Assembly (NCBI RefSeq): GCF_004000605.1
Contig: NZ_CP018911.1
Span: 186,001-250,000 of the forward strand
Length of the DNA stretch: 64,000 nt
Source: Glycocaulis alkaliphilus
Lineage (GTDB): Bacteria > Pseudomonadota > Alphaproteobacteria > Caulobacterales > Maricaulaceae
Direction: 5' to 3'
Shown here: positions 1 through 8,688 of the stretch, one piece after another
Layout: each line of letters opens with the position of its first letter
Numbering within the stretch: the first letter of the stretch is position 1
The notes under the pieces: generated by a model
Databases searched by the model: none
What the model saw: only the letters and a program-made list of their open reading frames with translations
Told to the model about the DNA's origin: nothing
Program-made: the position numbers and the translations under genes

Positions 1-425
1 TGCGGCAGGATTTTTGCCGCCGCCCAGTCTTCCGGGCGCTGGCCATCGGGATTGCCGGCCAGATGCGCGATGAGATCCTTAATGTGAACCACGCCGACCG
101 GATCGTCGAGCGTTTCACGATAGACCGGCAGGCGCGAGTGTGACGCGTCGGCGAACAGGCGCGCTGCATCGCCCAGCGCAGTGTCGATCTCCATCGCCAC
201 GATGTCGGCGCGCGGCACCATCACATCGGCCACACGCAGCGCATCCAGCGCGTTCACATTGAAGGAGAGTTCCCGGTCGGCGGTCTGGCCCGCCTGGTTT
301 GTGCCGGCCTCGTGGGTCTCCGTATGGAGAGCTGCCGCGAGGTCCGGGACGGGGCGCCGGTGAATGGCGCCTTTCAGCCGGGCCATGAGACTTCGTCTTG
401 GCGGATCGTCACTCATCACGCTCAT
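1..425 (-). CDS. CorC/hemolysin-C family CBS-domain protein (3' part missing)
   Basis: Only the first ~141 residues lie in the window; the gene runs off the left edge. Residues 67-78 read DVMVPRADIVAI, the usual entry to the paired CBS module of the CorC/HlyC family, and are followed by a CBS-like stretch (RLPVYRETLDDPVG). The family is linked to cation efflux and membrane-damage resistance, and soluble CorC-type members lack the DUF21 membrane part; none is seen here. The ATG at 425 overlaps the ybeY stop (ATGA), implying translational coupling; an in-frame ATG at 416 is the alternative. Last visible gene of the fur-miaB-phoH-ybeY run, a common alphaproteobacterial order. The family is clear; the metal specificity is not. 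Confidence 0.85.
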   Translation of the reverse strand, partial: MSVMSDDPPRRSLMARLKGAIHRRPVPDLAAALHTETHEAGTNQAGQTADRELSFNVNALDALRVADVMVPRADIVAMEIDTALGDAARLFADASHSRLPVYRETLDDPVGVVHIKDLIAHLAGNPDGQRPEDWAAAKILP

Positions 426-913
426 ATGCGTTCTTTATAGGGATTCGCGATACCCAGCCGGGCCAGAGCCGCGATTTCCACTGCCTCCATCTGTTCTGCC
501 TCGGCCTCTTCCTTATGGTCAAAACCGTTAAGATGAAGAACGCCGTGTACCGCAAGATGGGCCGCGTGATCCACAAGCGCAATGGCGCGCGTGTTCGCTT
601 CGGCCTGACAGGTCTCGAAAGCAAGAGCAATATCGCCCGGATACTGTTCCGATTCCGGCGCCGGGAAGGACAATACATTGGTCGGCTTGTCCTTGCCCCT
701 GAAACGCTGGTTAAGCGATTGCAGCTCGCCATCGCCGGCAAACAGGATCACGGCCGGGCCGGGGCGGGGGTCTTCGATCATTGCAAGGACGGCTGACACC
801 GCTTCAAGACAGCGCGCCTCCAGACCGGCCACCGCTTGCCAGCCTTCGTGTTCGATCACGATCTCGCAGGCGCCCTCATCCACCATGCTTGGCATCCGCA
901 CGTTCATAGGCAT
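422..913 (-). CDS. ybeY: rRNA maturation endoribonuclease YbeY
   Basis: Single-strand endoribonuclease of 16S rRNA 3'-end maturation and ribosome quality control, acting in the cytoplasm. The zinc-binding signature H-x3-H-x5-H is complete at H123, H127 and H133 in the stretch HGVLHLNGFDH. Length of 163 aa is normal. The ATG at 913 gives a 38-base overlap with phoH; internal ATGs at 895 and 886 would reduce it, so the true start may be one of these. It overlaps the downstream CorC-type gene by ATGA. The phoH-ybeY-corC order is strongly conserved in proteobacteria and supports the call. Confidence 0.95.
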   Translation of the reverse strand: MPMNVRMPSMVDEGACEIVIEHEGWQAVAGLEARCLEAVSAVLAMIEDPRPGPAVILFAGDGELQSLNQRFRGKDKPTNVLSFPAPESEQYPGDIALAFETCQAEANTRAIALVDHAAHLAVHGVLHLNGFDHKEEAEAEQMEAVEIAALARLGIANPYKERI

Positions 914-1874
914 CGACGATCATCCCCACCAGATCGTGGCGGACCACATCGGCGCGGGTAAACCGCGTGACCGCAATGCGCGGCACGCCAGAGAGGATGT
1001 TGAGCGCATCGGCCAGCCCGGACGGTTCGCGCGGGCCCAGATCAACTTGTGAGGGATCGCCGGTAACCGCCATGCGCGAACCCTGACCCAGCCGGGTCAG
1101 CATCATGCGCATCTGGGCGCGGGTGGTGTTCTGGGCCTCGTCACAGACTATGAAGGCCCGGTTGAGCGTGCGCCCGCGCATGAAGGCGAGCGGGGCTACC
1201 TCGATACGGCGCTCCTCACGCATCTTGTCGACGACTTTCTGGGTCAGCGCATCGCGTAGAGAGTCCCAGATTGGCAGGAGATAAGGATCGATCTTCTCGT
1301 TGAGATCACCGGGCAGGAAGCCGAGGCGTTCACCGGCCTCCACCGCCGGACGGGTGATGACCAGCCGGTCGATCTCCCCGCGCGCCAGCTTTGCCGCGCC
1401 CCACGCAACTGCGAGCAATGTCTTGCCGGTGCCGGCAGGCCCGACACCAAAAATCATGTCGTAGCGGTCTTCATCCTTCAGCGCGCGGACATACTCCGCC
1501 TGGCCATTGGTGCGGGCGGCAAAGCTCACCCCGCGCGGCACGCGGATAATGGTCTCGTCGCCGGCGCTGACGGGCGTGTCGTCCATACGGCAGGCCGCGC
1601 GCACGGTTTCAGGGTCGATGACCAGCCCGGATTCGGCGCGCGCATAGAGCGCATGGACCACGCGGGAGGCATCGGTTCTCGCGCGCTTGTCTCCGCCCGA
1701 CAGCAAAAGCTGGCCGCCACCGGGCGCCTCGACATGCACGCCAAGCTCGGTTTCCAGCGCGATCAGATTGGCATGGCCGGGGCCTGCCAGCGCGCGTACA
1801 TGGGCCGCTTCATCGAAATGCAGGGTCTCGGCAGGTGCGCGCTCTGTGCGCTTGGGTCGCGGGGTCCGGCTCAC
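876..1874 (-). CDS. phoH: PhoH family P-loop ATPase
   Basis: Cytoplasmic ATPase of the PhoH/YbeZ family, a partner of YbeY in RNA metabolism. The Walker A motif GPAGTGKT is at residues 145-152 and the Walker B region carries the DEAQ sequence (IVCDEAQN). The ~115-residue N-terminal region before the ATPase domain is typical of the longer YbeZ-type proteins. Length is 332 aa. The start codon overlaps the miaB stop (ATGA) and the 3' end overlaps ybeY, so miaB, phoH, ybeY and the CorC-type gene probably form one transcript. The exact biochemical role of the family is not settled. Confidence 0.93.
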   Translation of the reverse strand: MSRTPRPKRTERAPAETLHFDEAAHVRALAGPGHANLIALETELGVHVEAPGGGQLLLSGGDKRARTDASRVVHALYARAESGLVIDPETVRAACRMDDTPVSAGDETIIRVPRGVSFAARTNGQAEYVRALKDEDRYDMIFGVGPAGTGKTLLAVAWGAAKLARGEIDRLVITRPAVEAGERLGFLPGDLNEKIDPYLLPIWDSLRDALTQKVVDKMREERRIEVAPLAFMRGRTLNRAFIVCDEAQNTTRAQMRMMLTRLGQGSRMAVTGDPSQVDLGPREPSGLADALNILSGVPRIAVTRFTRADVVRHDLVGMIVDAYERADAKHGG

Positions 1875-3265
1875 GCGGCGCAGCTCTCCCCGCTCAGCAG
1901 GCGGCCGCCAAGCGCGTTCTTCGAGGCAGAGACGATCTCTACCATGGCGATCTGGCCGATAAGGCTCGCAGGGCCGTCACAATGGACACCTTGCAGATAC
2001 GGGCTGCGCCCGCCCAGCTGGCCGGGATTGCGCCCCTTACGTTCAAAGAGCACGGGCAGGCTCTTGCCCACCATCGACGCGTTGAAGGCCTGTTGCTGGG
2101 TGTCCAGCAGGGCCTGCAGGCGGGCGAGGCGTTCGGTCTTCACCGCTTCATCCACCTGGCCTGCCATGGCCGCGCCCGGCGTGCCGGGACGGCGCGAATA
2201 CTTGAAGGAGAAGGCCGATGCATAGCCAACCGTCTCGACCAGCTTCATCGTATCGGCAAAATCGCTTTCCTGCTCGCCGGGGAAGCCGACAATGAAATCT
2301 CCGGAGAGGGCGATGTCGGGGCGCAGGACACGCAGCCGCTCGATGAGAGCGACGTACTCAGCCACTGTGTGCTTGCGGTTCATGGCCTTGAGGATGCGGT
2401 CAGAGCCCGCCTGCACCGGCAGATGCAGATAGGGCATCAGCTTTTCTTCTGATGCGAAGGCCTCAATCAGATCCTCATCCATGTCGTTCGGGTGGGAGGT
2501 GGTAAAGCGGATGCGGTCAATCCCGCCAATCATGGCCAGATGCCGGATCAGGCGCGCCAGTCCCCAGCGCCCGCCTGCTTCTTCGCCGGCCGGCGCTTCG
2601 CCCGAATAGGCGTTGACGTTCTGGCCCAGCAGGGTGATCTCGCGCACGCCTCGGGCTGCCAGCGCGCGCACTTCGGCGGTGATCTGGGCGGCAGGGCGGG
2701 AGTATTCCGCGCCGCGCGTATAGGGCACCACGCAGAAGGAGCAGAACTTGTCGCAGCCCTCCTGCACCGTCACGAAGGCGCTGAAACCCTCCACATGGCG
2801 CTTGGGCGCGGCCAGCGCGTCGAACTTCTCCTCGACCTCGAACTCGGTCTCCAGCGCCTCGCCGCGCTCGCGATGGACCCGCGCGATCAGTTCGGGCAGG
2901 CGGTGATAGGTCTGCGGGCCGACGACCAGATCGACGACCGGCGCGCGGCGCTGGATTTCCGCGCCTTCGGCCTGCGCCACGCAGCCAGCAACCGTTACCG
3001 TCATTTGCCCGCCAGCGGCTTCCTTCTCGGCTTTCAGCGGCTTCAGACGCCCCAGCTCTGAATAGACCTTCTCGGCGGCCTTTTCGCGGATATGGCAGGT
3101 ATTGAGGATGACAAGGTCGGCGCCCTCTGGCGCATCCGCCGGCTCATAGCCGAGCGGGACCAGCAGATCGCGCATGCGCTCTGAATCATACACATTCATC
3201 TGGCACCCATAGGTGCGGATGAAGAGGCGTTTGCGGGCCGTCGTTTCAGTCTGTTTGGCGGTCAT
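1871..3265 (-). CDS. miaB: tRNA (2-methylthio-N6-isopentenyl-A37) methylthiotransferase MiaB
   Basis: Radical-SAM enzyme that adds the 2-methylthio group to i6A37 of tRNAs. The N-terminal methylthiotransferase domain shows its three cluster cysteines in YGCQMN, NTCHIRE and AGCVAQAEG. The radical-SAM cluster is CDKFCSFC, a CxxxCxxC motif. A C-terminal TRAM domain follows. Length of 464 aa is normal. The gene begins 12 bases after fur ends and is coupled to phoH by ATGA. All catalytic cysteines are present, so an active enzyme is expected. Confidence 0.97.
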   Translation of the reverse strand: MTAKQTETTARKRLFIRTYGCQMNVYDSERMRDLLVPLGYEPADAPEGADLVILNTCHIREKAAEKVYSELGRLKPLKAEKEAAGGQMTVTVAGCVAQAEGAEIQRRAPVVDLVVGPQTYHRLPELIARVHRERGEALETEFEVEEKFDALAAPKRHVEGFSAFVTVQEGCDKFCSFCVVPYTRGAEYSRPAAQITAEVRALAARGVREITLLGQNVNAYSGEAPAGEEAGGRWGLARLIRHLAMIGGIDRIRFTTSHPNDMDEDLIEAFASEEKLMPYLHLPVQAGSDRILKAMNRKHTVAEYVALIERLRVLRPDIALSGDFIVGFPGEQESDFADTMKLVETVGYASAFSFKYSRRPGTPGAAMAGQVDEAVKTERLARLQALLDTQQQAFNASMVGKSLPVLFERKGRNPGQLGGRSPYLQGVHCDGPASLIGQIAMVEIVSASKNALGGRLLSGESCAA

Positions 3266-3277
3266 GGGCAGAGGCGA

Positions 3278-3700
3278 TTATCCTTTTTCGCCGTCTTTGA
3301 GTTTCACCGCGTAAAGCTCCAGCCGGTGATCGACGAGCTTGTAGCCGAGGCGGCGCGCAATGGCTTCCTTCATCTTCTCGATCTCTTCGTCATAGAACTC
3401 GACGATATCGCCGGATTTGAGATCGATCAGGTGATCGTGGTGATCCTCGGTCGCTTCCTCATAGCGCGAGCGCCCGTCGCGGAAATCATGGCGCTCGATA
3501 ATCCCGGCATCCTCAAACAGACGCACCGTGCGGTAGACGGTGGCCAGCGAGATGCGGTTGTCCACGCTGGCGGCGCGGCGATGCACCTCCTCGGCGTCGG
3601 GATGGTCTTCGGCTTCCGACAGCACGCGCGCGATCACGCGGCGCTGTTCGGTCATGCGCAGACCTTTTTCGATGCATAATTGTTCAATGCGATCTGACAT
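3278..3700 (-). CDS. fur: Fur family ferric uptake regulator
   Basis: Winged-helix metal-sensing repressor, 140 aa. The DNA-binding N-terminal half (LRMTEQRRVIARVL and ISLATVYRTVRLFEDAGII) is followed by the metal-binding dimerisation half with EDHHDHLIDL. The C-terminal CxxC structural-zinc motifs of gammaproteobacterial Fur are absent, as is usual in alphaproteobacterial Fur and Mur proteins. First gene of the fur-miaB-phoH-ybeY run. Upstream, 3731-3760 holds an 8-bp inverted repeat (CAAGGCTA/TAGCCTTG, 14-base spacer) that could be a control site, but no clear Fur box was found. Fur versus Mur (manganese) cannot be decided from sequence alone. Confidence 0.9.
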   Translation of the reverse strand: MSDRIEQLCIEKGLRMTEQRRVIARVLSEAEDHPDAEEVHRRAASVDNRISLATVYRTVRLFEDAGIIERHDFRDGRSRYEEATEDHHDHLIDLKSGDIVEFYDEEIEKMKEAIARRLGYKLVDHRLELYAVKLKDGEKG

Positions 3701-3783
3701 GGGTCAGCCTCCATGAAGCGCTCGTCCGCGCAAGGCTATTACACTCTGTCCTTAGCCTTGCAGGCCAAATCTGTCCATTCCTG

Positions 3784-4227
3784 CTATAGGCTGCGCGACA
3801 TTACCAGCGCATCCGAGCCATCGCGATAATAGCGCGTCCGGTGTCCGGCCTCGTTCCATCCGGTAGTGCGGTATAGCGCGATAGCCGCCGCATTGTTCAC
3901 TGACACCTCAAGGAACGCGTTTGCCGCGCCGCGCCGCTGCGCTGCTTCCAGCCCTGCCTTGACCAGCGCCCGGCCAGCGCCAGCCCGGCGCGCCGATGGC
4001 AGGACGGCCAGTGTCAGCATCTCTGCCTCATCGGCTATCGTGCGCATCAGTATGAAGCCCAGCGGCGCCTCTCCCTCGCGGGCAATAACCGCATCCATCC
4101 CCGGCCCCGCCAGCAGGGCCTCAAAGGCTGCCGCGTCCCAGACCTCCCCGCCATCAAAGGCTTTCGCGTGCAGGGCTGCGAGCAATTCGCTGCTCTCAGG
4201 CCCAGCAGCAAGAATGTCCGCGCTCAC
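3784..4227 (-). CDS. rimI: Ribosomal-protein-alanine N-acetyltransferase RimI
   Basis: GNAT-fold acetyltransferase of 147 aa, predicted to acetylate the N-terminal alanine of ribosomal protein S18. The acetyl-CoA loop region reads LPSARRAGAGRALVKAGL, and the C-terminal NNAAAIALYRTTGW motif is characteristic of RimI. The start overlaps the tsaB stop by ATGA. The tsaB-rimI pair next to fur is a frequent alphaproteobacterial arrangement, which favours RimI over a generic GNAT enzyme. Confidence 0.9.
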   Translation of the reverse strand: MSADILAAGPESSELLAALHAKAFDGGEVWDAAAFEALLAGPGMDAVIAREGEAPLGFILMRTIADEAEMLTLAVLPSARRAGAGRALVKAGLEAAQRRGAANAFLEVSVNNAAAIALYRTTGWNEAGHRTRYYRDGSDALVMSRSL

Positions 4228-4880
4228 GGGATGATGCCGCCCGGCAGCGCCGCGTCCGGCGGGCGGGCATAGTGGGGGCTCGGCAGGGGCGTGTCGCTGC
4301 CTGCTTCACGCGTCAGTGTCAGCAGCGCCTCAAGGGGTGGATGATCTGCCCAAGTCGCAGACGGGTCGAGAAGCTGTGCGCCAGACCCGGCAAGGTGATC
4401 CGCGCCGCTGGCGGTAAAGGCTTCTTGGGCATCTGCCACGTCGCTGCGAACCGGCTCGCCCTGCGCCGCGCCGCGGCTGAACACCTGCCAGACCAGCTCG
4501 CTGCGGCGGGCGTCATGGACAGTAAACACCGCCGCGCGGCCTTCCGGATCGGCTTCGTGTGCCATCGCCGCCAGGCTGGAAATGCCAACCGCCTGCGCGC
4601 CGCTCCCCAGTGCCAGCCCGCGGGCAAAGGCCGTTCCAGCGCGCGTCCCGGCAAAACTTCCCGGTCCCGTCGCGACGCCGATGCGCCAGAGCTCGCCCGG
4701 CGCAATACCAGCCTCATCAAGCAGTTCGCCCACCAGAGGCGCCAGCCTTTCAGCCTGCCCGCGCTCCATCGCCTCGTCGCGCTGGAGGATCCGGCCATCG
4801 GCCAGCTGCAGCGCAGCCGCGCACCATCGCCCGGTCGTGTCGATGACCAGAACCGGGCGATGGAGGGGGGCACTTGCCAT
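4224..4880 (-). CDS. tsaB: tRNA threonylcarbamoyladenosine biosynthesis protein TsaB
   Basis: TsaB is the pseudo-protease partner of TsaD in making t6A37 in ANN-decoding tRNAs. The N-terminal ASKHA-fold start (VLVIDTTGRWCAAAL) and the conserved GVATGPGSFAGTRAGTAFARGLA segment are diagnostic. At 218 aa it has the usual length and, as expected for TsaB, lacks the metal-binding histidines of TsaD. It is translationally coupled to rimI. A nitroreductase gene follows on its 5' side, 7 bases away. Confidence 0.93.
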   Translation of the reverse strand: MASAPLHRPVLVIDTTGRWCAAALQLADGRILQRDEAMERGQAERLAPLVGELLDEAGIAPGELWRIGVATGPGSFAGTRAGTAFARGLALGSGAQAVGISSLAAMAHEADPEGRAAVFTVHDARRSELVWQVFSRGAAQGEPVRSDVADAQEAFTASGADHLAGSGAQLLDPSATWADHPPLEALLTLTREAGSDTPLPSPHYARPPDAALPGGIIP

Positions 4881-4887
4881 GAGGGGC

Positions 4888-5514
4888 CTATTTCAGAATG
4901 CGCGCAGCCTCGTCAAAGGCGAGGCGCGGCAGGCGCGGGAAGAGTTTCTCGGTCGTTCCATAGCCGATATTGACCAGGAAGTTCGAGCGCCAGTGCTTCA
5001 TCTTCGGGTCGGACGCGAAAAACTCCTCATCCACCTTGGCCGCGTCGAACCCGCTCATCGGGCCGCAATCAAGGCCGAGCGCACGGGCGGCCAGGATCAG
5101 ATACGCGCCTTGCAGCGTGCCATTGCGCACGCCATTGGCCTTGCGCGCCTCGTCGGAGGCAAACCATTCCTTGGCTCCGGGATCATGCGGGAAAAGCTGG
5201 GGCACCTTCTCGTGAAATTCCCAGTCCCACGCCACGATGGCCGTCACCGGCGCACTCATCGTCTTGTCGATATTGGACGGGATCAGGAAGGGCCTGAGCC
5301 GTTCCTTGGCCGCGCCTTTCAGGAAGATGAAGCGCGCGGGCGAGTTGTTCGCGCTGGTCGGGCCGTATTTGAGAAGGTCGTAGAGCGCCTGGATTGTCGT
5401 GTCCGACACATCCTTGTCCTCCCACGTGTAGAAGGTGCGCGCACCCCGGAACAGCTGGTCCAGCGCGTGGTCGGGCAGGGTTTTGTGGCGGTCTTCCAGT
5501 ACCAGTTCGCTCAT
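4888..5514 (-). CDS. Nitroreductase family protein, RutE/malonic semialdehyde reductase-like
   Basis: FMN-dependent reductase of the nitroreductase fold, 208 aa. The segments [33 protein letters not shown] and [12 protein letters not shown] closely follow the RutE/HadB subgroup, which reduces malonic semialdehyde to 3-hydroxypropionate. The start at 5514 is chosen because a GAGGAG ribosome-binding site lies just upstream; the frame stays open to 5817 but that extension runs into repeat sequence. No other rut (pyrimidine degradation) gene is nearby, so the physiological substrate is uncertain. Confidence 0.85.
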   Translation of the reverse strand: MSELVLEDRHKTLPDHALDQLFRGARTFYTWEDKDVSDTTIQALYDLLKYGPTSANNSPARFIFLKGAAKERLRPFLIPSNIDKTMSAPVTAIVAWDWEFHEKVPQLFPHDPGAKEWFASDEARKANGVRNGTLQGAYLILAARALGLDCGPMSGFDAAKVDEEFFASDPKMKHWRSNFLVNIGYGTTEKLFPRLPRLAFDEAARILK

Positions 5515-5680
5515 GGGGGGACTCCTCATTCTCGTCTTGCGCCAGCTCTGGCTGGCAGGAAGGGCTTCGACACGAGATAAGCCACCAGGGTCGCACTGGC
5601 CATGGCCGCGCTGGAAAAACCGCTCTTCCCCGGAATAGTTTTTCCTGATGCTCCGCACATCCGTGCGTCGCTGCGGGCAA

Positions 5681-5700
5681 TCCCCGATCAAGCCGGGGAC
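5681..5700. repeat. Intergenic palindromic element, copy 1
   Basis: Short palindrome with arms TCCCCG/CGGGGA around a seven- to eight-base centre. A second copy lies at 5759-5779 with the same arms and a slightly different centre (ATCAAGC versus ATCGTAGC). Such elements are typically dispersed in alphaproteobacterial intergenic regions; copy number cannot be assessed in one window. Confidence 0.6.
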
Positions 5701-5758
5701 AGGCAGTGCCCGGCAGCCGGTCGGCCTTGCAGGCCGCAAAGCGGCCTGAAAAGCGCGA

Positions 5759-5779
5759 TCCCCGATCGTAGCCGGGGAC
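5759..5779. repeat. Intergenic palindromic element, copy 2
   Basis: Second copy of the TCCCCG...CGGGGA element, 78 bases from the first. Both are followed by GACRGGC-like sequence, so the repeated unit probably extends a few bases beyond the palindrome. Confidence 0.6.
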
Positions 5780-5848
5780 GGGCCTTCGCGCCCGCGACTT
5801 TTCGCGGAACATCGCAACGCGGATGCGTTGCGGAATCAGAGAACCTGT

Positions 5849-6409
5849 TTAAACCACCGCCTCGACGCCCAGAACCTCCGGCACATAGTGCTTGAGCAGA
5901 TTCTCGATCCCGCTTTTCAGCGTCATCGTCGAGGACGGGCAGCCCGCGCACGCGCCGCGCATATGCAGGCTGACAATGCCGGTTTTCTCGTCATAGGCGT
6001 GAAACACGATATCGCCGCCATCCTGCGCCACGGCCGGGCGCACGCGCGTATCGATGACCTCGCGGATTTCCTTCACGATGGCCGCTGTCTCGCCTTCATA
6101 GACGGTTTCGGCCTCTTCGCCGGACCCGGAGAAAAGCGGTTTGCCCGATTGCAGCACATCCATGATCGCGCCCAGCACGGCAGGCTTGATATGGACCCAT
6201 TCCACGCCCTCGCCCTTGGTGACAGAGACGAAATCGGACCCGGCAAACACGCGCACCACGCCCTCAACGGCGAACAGTTCGCGCGCCAACAGCGAGGATT
6301 GCGCCTCTTCGGCCGTTGCAAAATCGCGCGGCGTTTCCGGCGCGATCTCCTGACCGGGCAGGAATTTCAGCGTATCGGGATTGGGCGTGGTTTCGGTCTG
6401 GATAAACAT
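5849..6409 (-). CDS. NifU-like Fe-S cluster scaffold/carrier protein (Nfu type)
   Basis: Carrier of [4Fe-4S] clusters in Fe-S protein maturation, 186 aa. The N-terminal Nfu domain starts MFIQTETTPNPDTLKFLPG, and the C-terminal NifU domain holds the cluster-binding CxxC in RGACAGCPSSTMTLKSGIE. This two-domain layout is standard for alphaproteobacteria and mitochondrial NFU1. The ATG at 6409 is chosen because the family starts at MFIQTE; an in-frame ATG at 6430 would add seven residues. Confidence 0.93.
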   Translation of the reverse strand: MFIQTETTPNPDTLKFLPGQEIAPETPRDFATAEEAQSSLLARELFAVEGVVRVFAGSDFVSVTKGEGVEWVHIKPAVLGAIMDVLQSGKPLFSGSGEEAETVYEGETAAIVKEIREVIDTRVRPAVAQDGGDIVFHAYDEKTGIVSLHMRGACAGCPSSTMTLKSGIENLLKHYVPEVLGVEAVV

Positions 6410-6514
6410 CAGAGGTCGGGCCTTCTTCAAAGCCGGGGCAGGGCTTTCGGGTTCAGCCCTTCACTTGGCCTTGAATGCTTTCCGGTTCAACCCTGCAGGC
6501 ATCAGGGTTACCGG

Positions 6515-6988
6515 TCAGGTCAATGCCTTTATCGTCTCTTCGGAGAGATCGCCCGGCACCACGGTGACGGGGATGGCGCGCTCGCCAAACAGGCCGCGTC
6601 CGCGCGATAGCGAGGTGACAAGCGGGCCGGGGCCATCGCCCTTGACGGCGGAGCCGAGCACCAGAATCGAGATGCTTTCATCGTCCTCGATCAGCTTGCG
6701 GATGCAGTGAATGGCCTCGCCCTCGCGCACCAGCAGTTCCGGCCGCTCGCCGGTGATGCCCTCAATGTCCTCGGCCAGACTCTCCAGCGCCGCCTCGGCT
6801 TCCTCCATCGCCTCGCGGCGCATGGTCTCGCCCACACCCAGCCATGGCTCGACGCTCGTGGGCTCAATCACGGCCAGCACGGCCACCTTGCCGCCGGTAT
6901 TGTTCGCCCGGTGCGCGGCATAGCGCGCAGCGGCAGCGGACTCTTCGCTGCCATCACCGATCAGAAGGAATTTTCTCATGTTCGCCAT
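6515..6988 (-). CDS. Universal stress protein, single domain
   Basis: 157-aa UspA-fold protein. It begins MRKFLLIGDGSEESAAAARYAAHRA, with the strand and GDGSEES turn of the family, and carries ILVLGSAVKGDGPGPLVTSLSRG, a variant of the ATP-binding G-x2-G-x9-G(S/T) motif, suggesting nucleotide binding. An alternative start at 6979 (MRKFLL) removes three residues. A second, two-domain universal stress protein occurs at 23272-24126. The role is general stress survival; no specific partner is indicated. Confidence 0.85.
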   Translation of the reverse strand: MANMRKFLLIGDGSEESAAAARYAAHRANNTGGKVAVLAVIEPTSVEPWLGVGETMRREAMEEAEAALESLAEDIEGITGERPELLVREGEAIHCIRKLIEDDESISILVLGSAVKGDGPGPLVTSLSRGRGLFGERAIPVTVVPGDLSEETIKALT

Positions 6989-7043
6989 GGTCTGACCGTG
7001 ACGCTTTCTTGACGCGGCGGCAAGAGGGCGTCATCTGCCTAGC

Positions 7044-7631
7044 ATGGCCAAACCCCGCAAAACCTCACCAACCGCCCCAAAGCCGCTCGACCGGCTGGAT
7101 GATTGCCGCTCCGTTGCCTCGCCCTCGCGCCAGATCACGCTCTGGCCAGACCGGCTGGAGGAAACAGCGCAAGGCGCGCTGGTGCGCCGTATCGCCATTG
7201 AGGCGGTAGAGGAGGTACGCCTGAGCGTGGAGCCGTCAGGCATTGGCGCGAAAGACCCCGCCCAGATCATCTGCCGGGTCAGTGCAGGCGACAGGACGAT
7301 CAGCTTTTCCTCGCTGCGCTCCACAGGCATCCTCAAATGGGAAAATCAGGCTGATCGCTTCGCCCTGTTTCTGCGCGAGGTCCATGGCGCACTGAAAGAG
7401 CGCGAGGATGTCGCCTATGTCGAAGGCGCACCGCTGGCGGCGAAATTGAAAGCCTTTCTGCCTGCGCTCGGCGTGGGTGTTGCGGGGACGGTGCTGGCGG
7501 GCTGGGCGTTTACCGCCGGCCAGATCGTTATCGGCCTGATCGGTCTGGTGCCGGCCGTTACCGGCGGCTACTCCGCCTGGATATTCCGCCCCTTGGGCGA
7601 AAAAACCTATGACCCCGCGAAATTCGGCTAG
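7044..7631 (+). CDS. Unknown protein with C-terminal membrane hairpin
   Basis: 195 aa, no family recognised. The first ~140 residues are soluble and mixed in character, with a strand-rich centre (ISFSSLRSTGILKWENQADRF). Two hydrophobic segments follow at about residues 143-182 (LGVGVAGTVLAGWAFTAG, then VIGLIGLVPAVTGGYSAWIF), forming a likely membrane hairpin with a short cytoplasmic tail. It is transcribed convergently with the ATP-grasp gene; the 3' ends overlap by four bases. Codon usage is like the neighbouring core genes, so it is probably a real lineage-specific gene. Confidence 0.75.
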   Translation: MAKPRKTSPTAPKPLDRLDDCRSVASPSRQITLWPDRLEETAQGALVRRIAIEAVEEVRLSVEPSGIGAKDPAQIICRVSAGDRTISFSSLRSTGILKWENQADRFALFLREVHGALKEREDVAYVEGAPLAAKLKAFLPALGVGVAGTVLAGWAFTAGQIVIGLIGLVPAVTGGYSAWIFRPLGEKTYDPAKFG

Positions 7632-8524
7632 CCCAGAAGTGTCTTGAGGCCCGCTGCAAACAGAGACCCGCAGCGCTCTGCATTGGCCGGATAGTAGAAG
7701 GGCTCGATCAGCTCGATCTCCATCAGTTTGAGATGGCCTTCTTGTCCGCGCACCATGTCGACGCGTGCATAGAGCAGCGCCTCCACACCGCAATGGGTGC
7801 AGGCGGCATTCAGGCACTGGCGGGCAAGGGCAATGTCGGCAGACGAGGGCTGATAGGGCGTGTCTACCCCGCCATACATACCCTGAATCCGGTAATCGCC
7901 CTTGGCAGCCCGTTTGATGACGGCATGGGAAAACTCACCCCCGAAGAAGAGTAGCGAGTATTCACCCTCTTCCTGAATGGCGGGCAGGAAGGCCTGTATC
8001 ATCGCCCGGCCGGGCGGCAAGGCTTCTGCTGGCGGCAGCGCGTCGCCGCGCTTCACCCGCGCCTGACGCCACGCGCCCGCGCCAACTACCGGCTTGATGA
8101 CCAGATCATCACTGGCGAGCGTGTCGAAGGCCGGCGCGATGGTCTCCGGCGTGGCCAGATCGGTCCAGACCGTCTCGATCACGGGCGCGCCAAGCGCTGC
8201 CAGATCGCGCAAATAGGTTTTGTCCATATTCCAGCGCACGACATTGAGCGGGTTCAGCAGCGGCACGGTTGCGCTGGCCGCTGACAGCACCTGAAGGAAG
8301 CGCTCCGTCTTGTCCCAGTAATCCCAGGTCGGGCCAACCACCACGCCGTCAAAGCTCTCCGGGTCAAACCCTTCGTCCCAGACCACCGGCTCCAGCGCGA
8401 ACCCGGCTTCCCGGCAGGGCGCATCAATGGCGGCGAATTGCTCGGTGAACTCGTGGGCGTCACTGCGCGCTTCACGGCGATGGGCCAGCACATTGGCCGA
8501 GACGAGATAGGCTATGGCGCGCAT
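7628..8524 (-). CDS. ATP-grasp domain protein
   Basis: 298 aa. The region VIKPVVGAGAWRQARVKRG followed by MIQAFLPAIQEEGEYSLLFF and, near the C-terminus, KLMEIELIEPFYY gives the nucleotide-binding strands and metal-binding acidic cluster of the ATP-grasp fold, as in glutathione synthetase and RimK-type ligases. The enzyme presumably joins a carboxylate to an amine using ATP. No neighbour suggests the substrate. Monocistronic, with its 3' end meeting the unknown membrane protein gene. Confidence 0.85.
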   Translation of the reverse strand: MRAIAYLVSANVLAHRREARSDAHEFTEQFAAIDAPCREAGFALEPVVWDEGFDPESFDGVVVGPTWDYWDKTERFLQVLSAASATVPLLNPLNVVRWNMDKTYLRDLAALGAPVIETVWTDLATPETIAPAFDTLASDDLVIKPVVGAGAWRQARVKRGDALPPAEALPPGRAMIQAFLPAIQEEGEYSLLFFGGEFSHAVIKRAAKGDYRIQGMYGGVDTPYQPSSADIALARQCLNAACTHCGVEALLYARVDMVRGQEGHLKLMEIELIEPFYYPANAERCGSLFAAGLKTLLG

Positions 8525-8688
8525 GAAACTCCCCGTTTTCCCTCGTGCTGACGGTCCGGCTCTAGCGTCACCGCATTTTGCGTCAAGGGCCGGGCGGCAG
8601 CGCCGGCCTGAATCCGCAGCCGGGCTTGAGTGTATGCCGTGCAGGCGTTAAGCCCACACCCGCACCGCAACCGGAAGGATTACCGCCC

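Larger units (their letters stand above)
5515..5848. other. Gene-free stretch holding two short palindromic repeats
   Basis: This 334-base gap separates two minus-strand genes. The 5515-5650 part probably holds the promoter of the nitroreductase gene, though no convincing -35/-10 pair was picked out. The rest holds two copies of a short GC-rich palindromic element (see 5681 and 5759) and no credible gene. Confidence 0.6.

Noticed and set aside
3731-3760. Inverted repeat CAAGGCTA/TAGCCTTG upstream of fur as a Fur box
   Set aside because: It does not resemble the AT-rich Fur consensus and has a 14-base spacer, so a Fur-box call is not justified.
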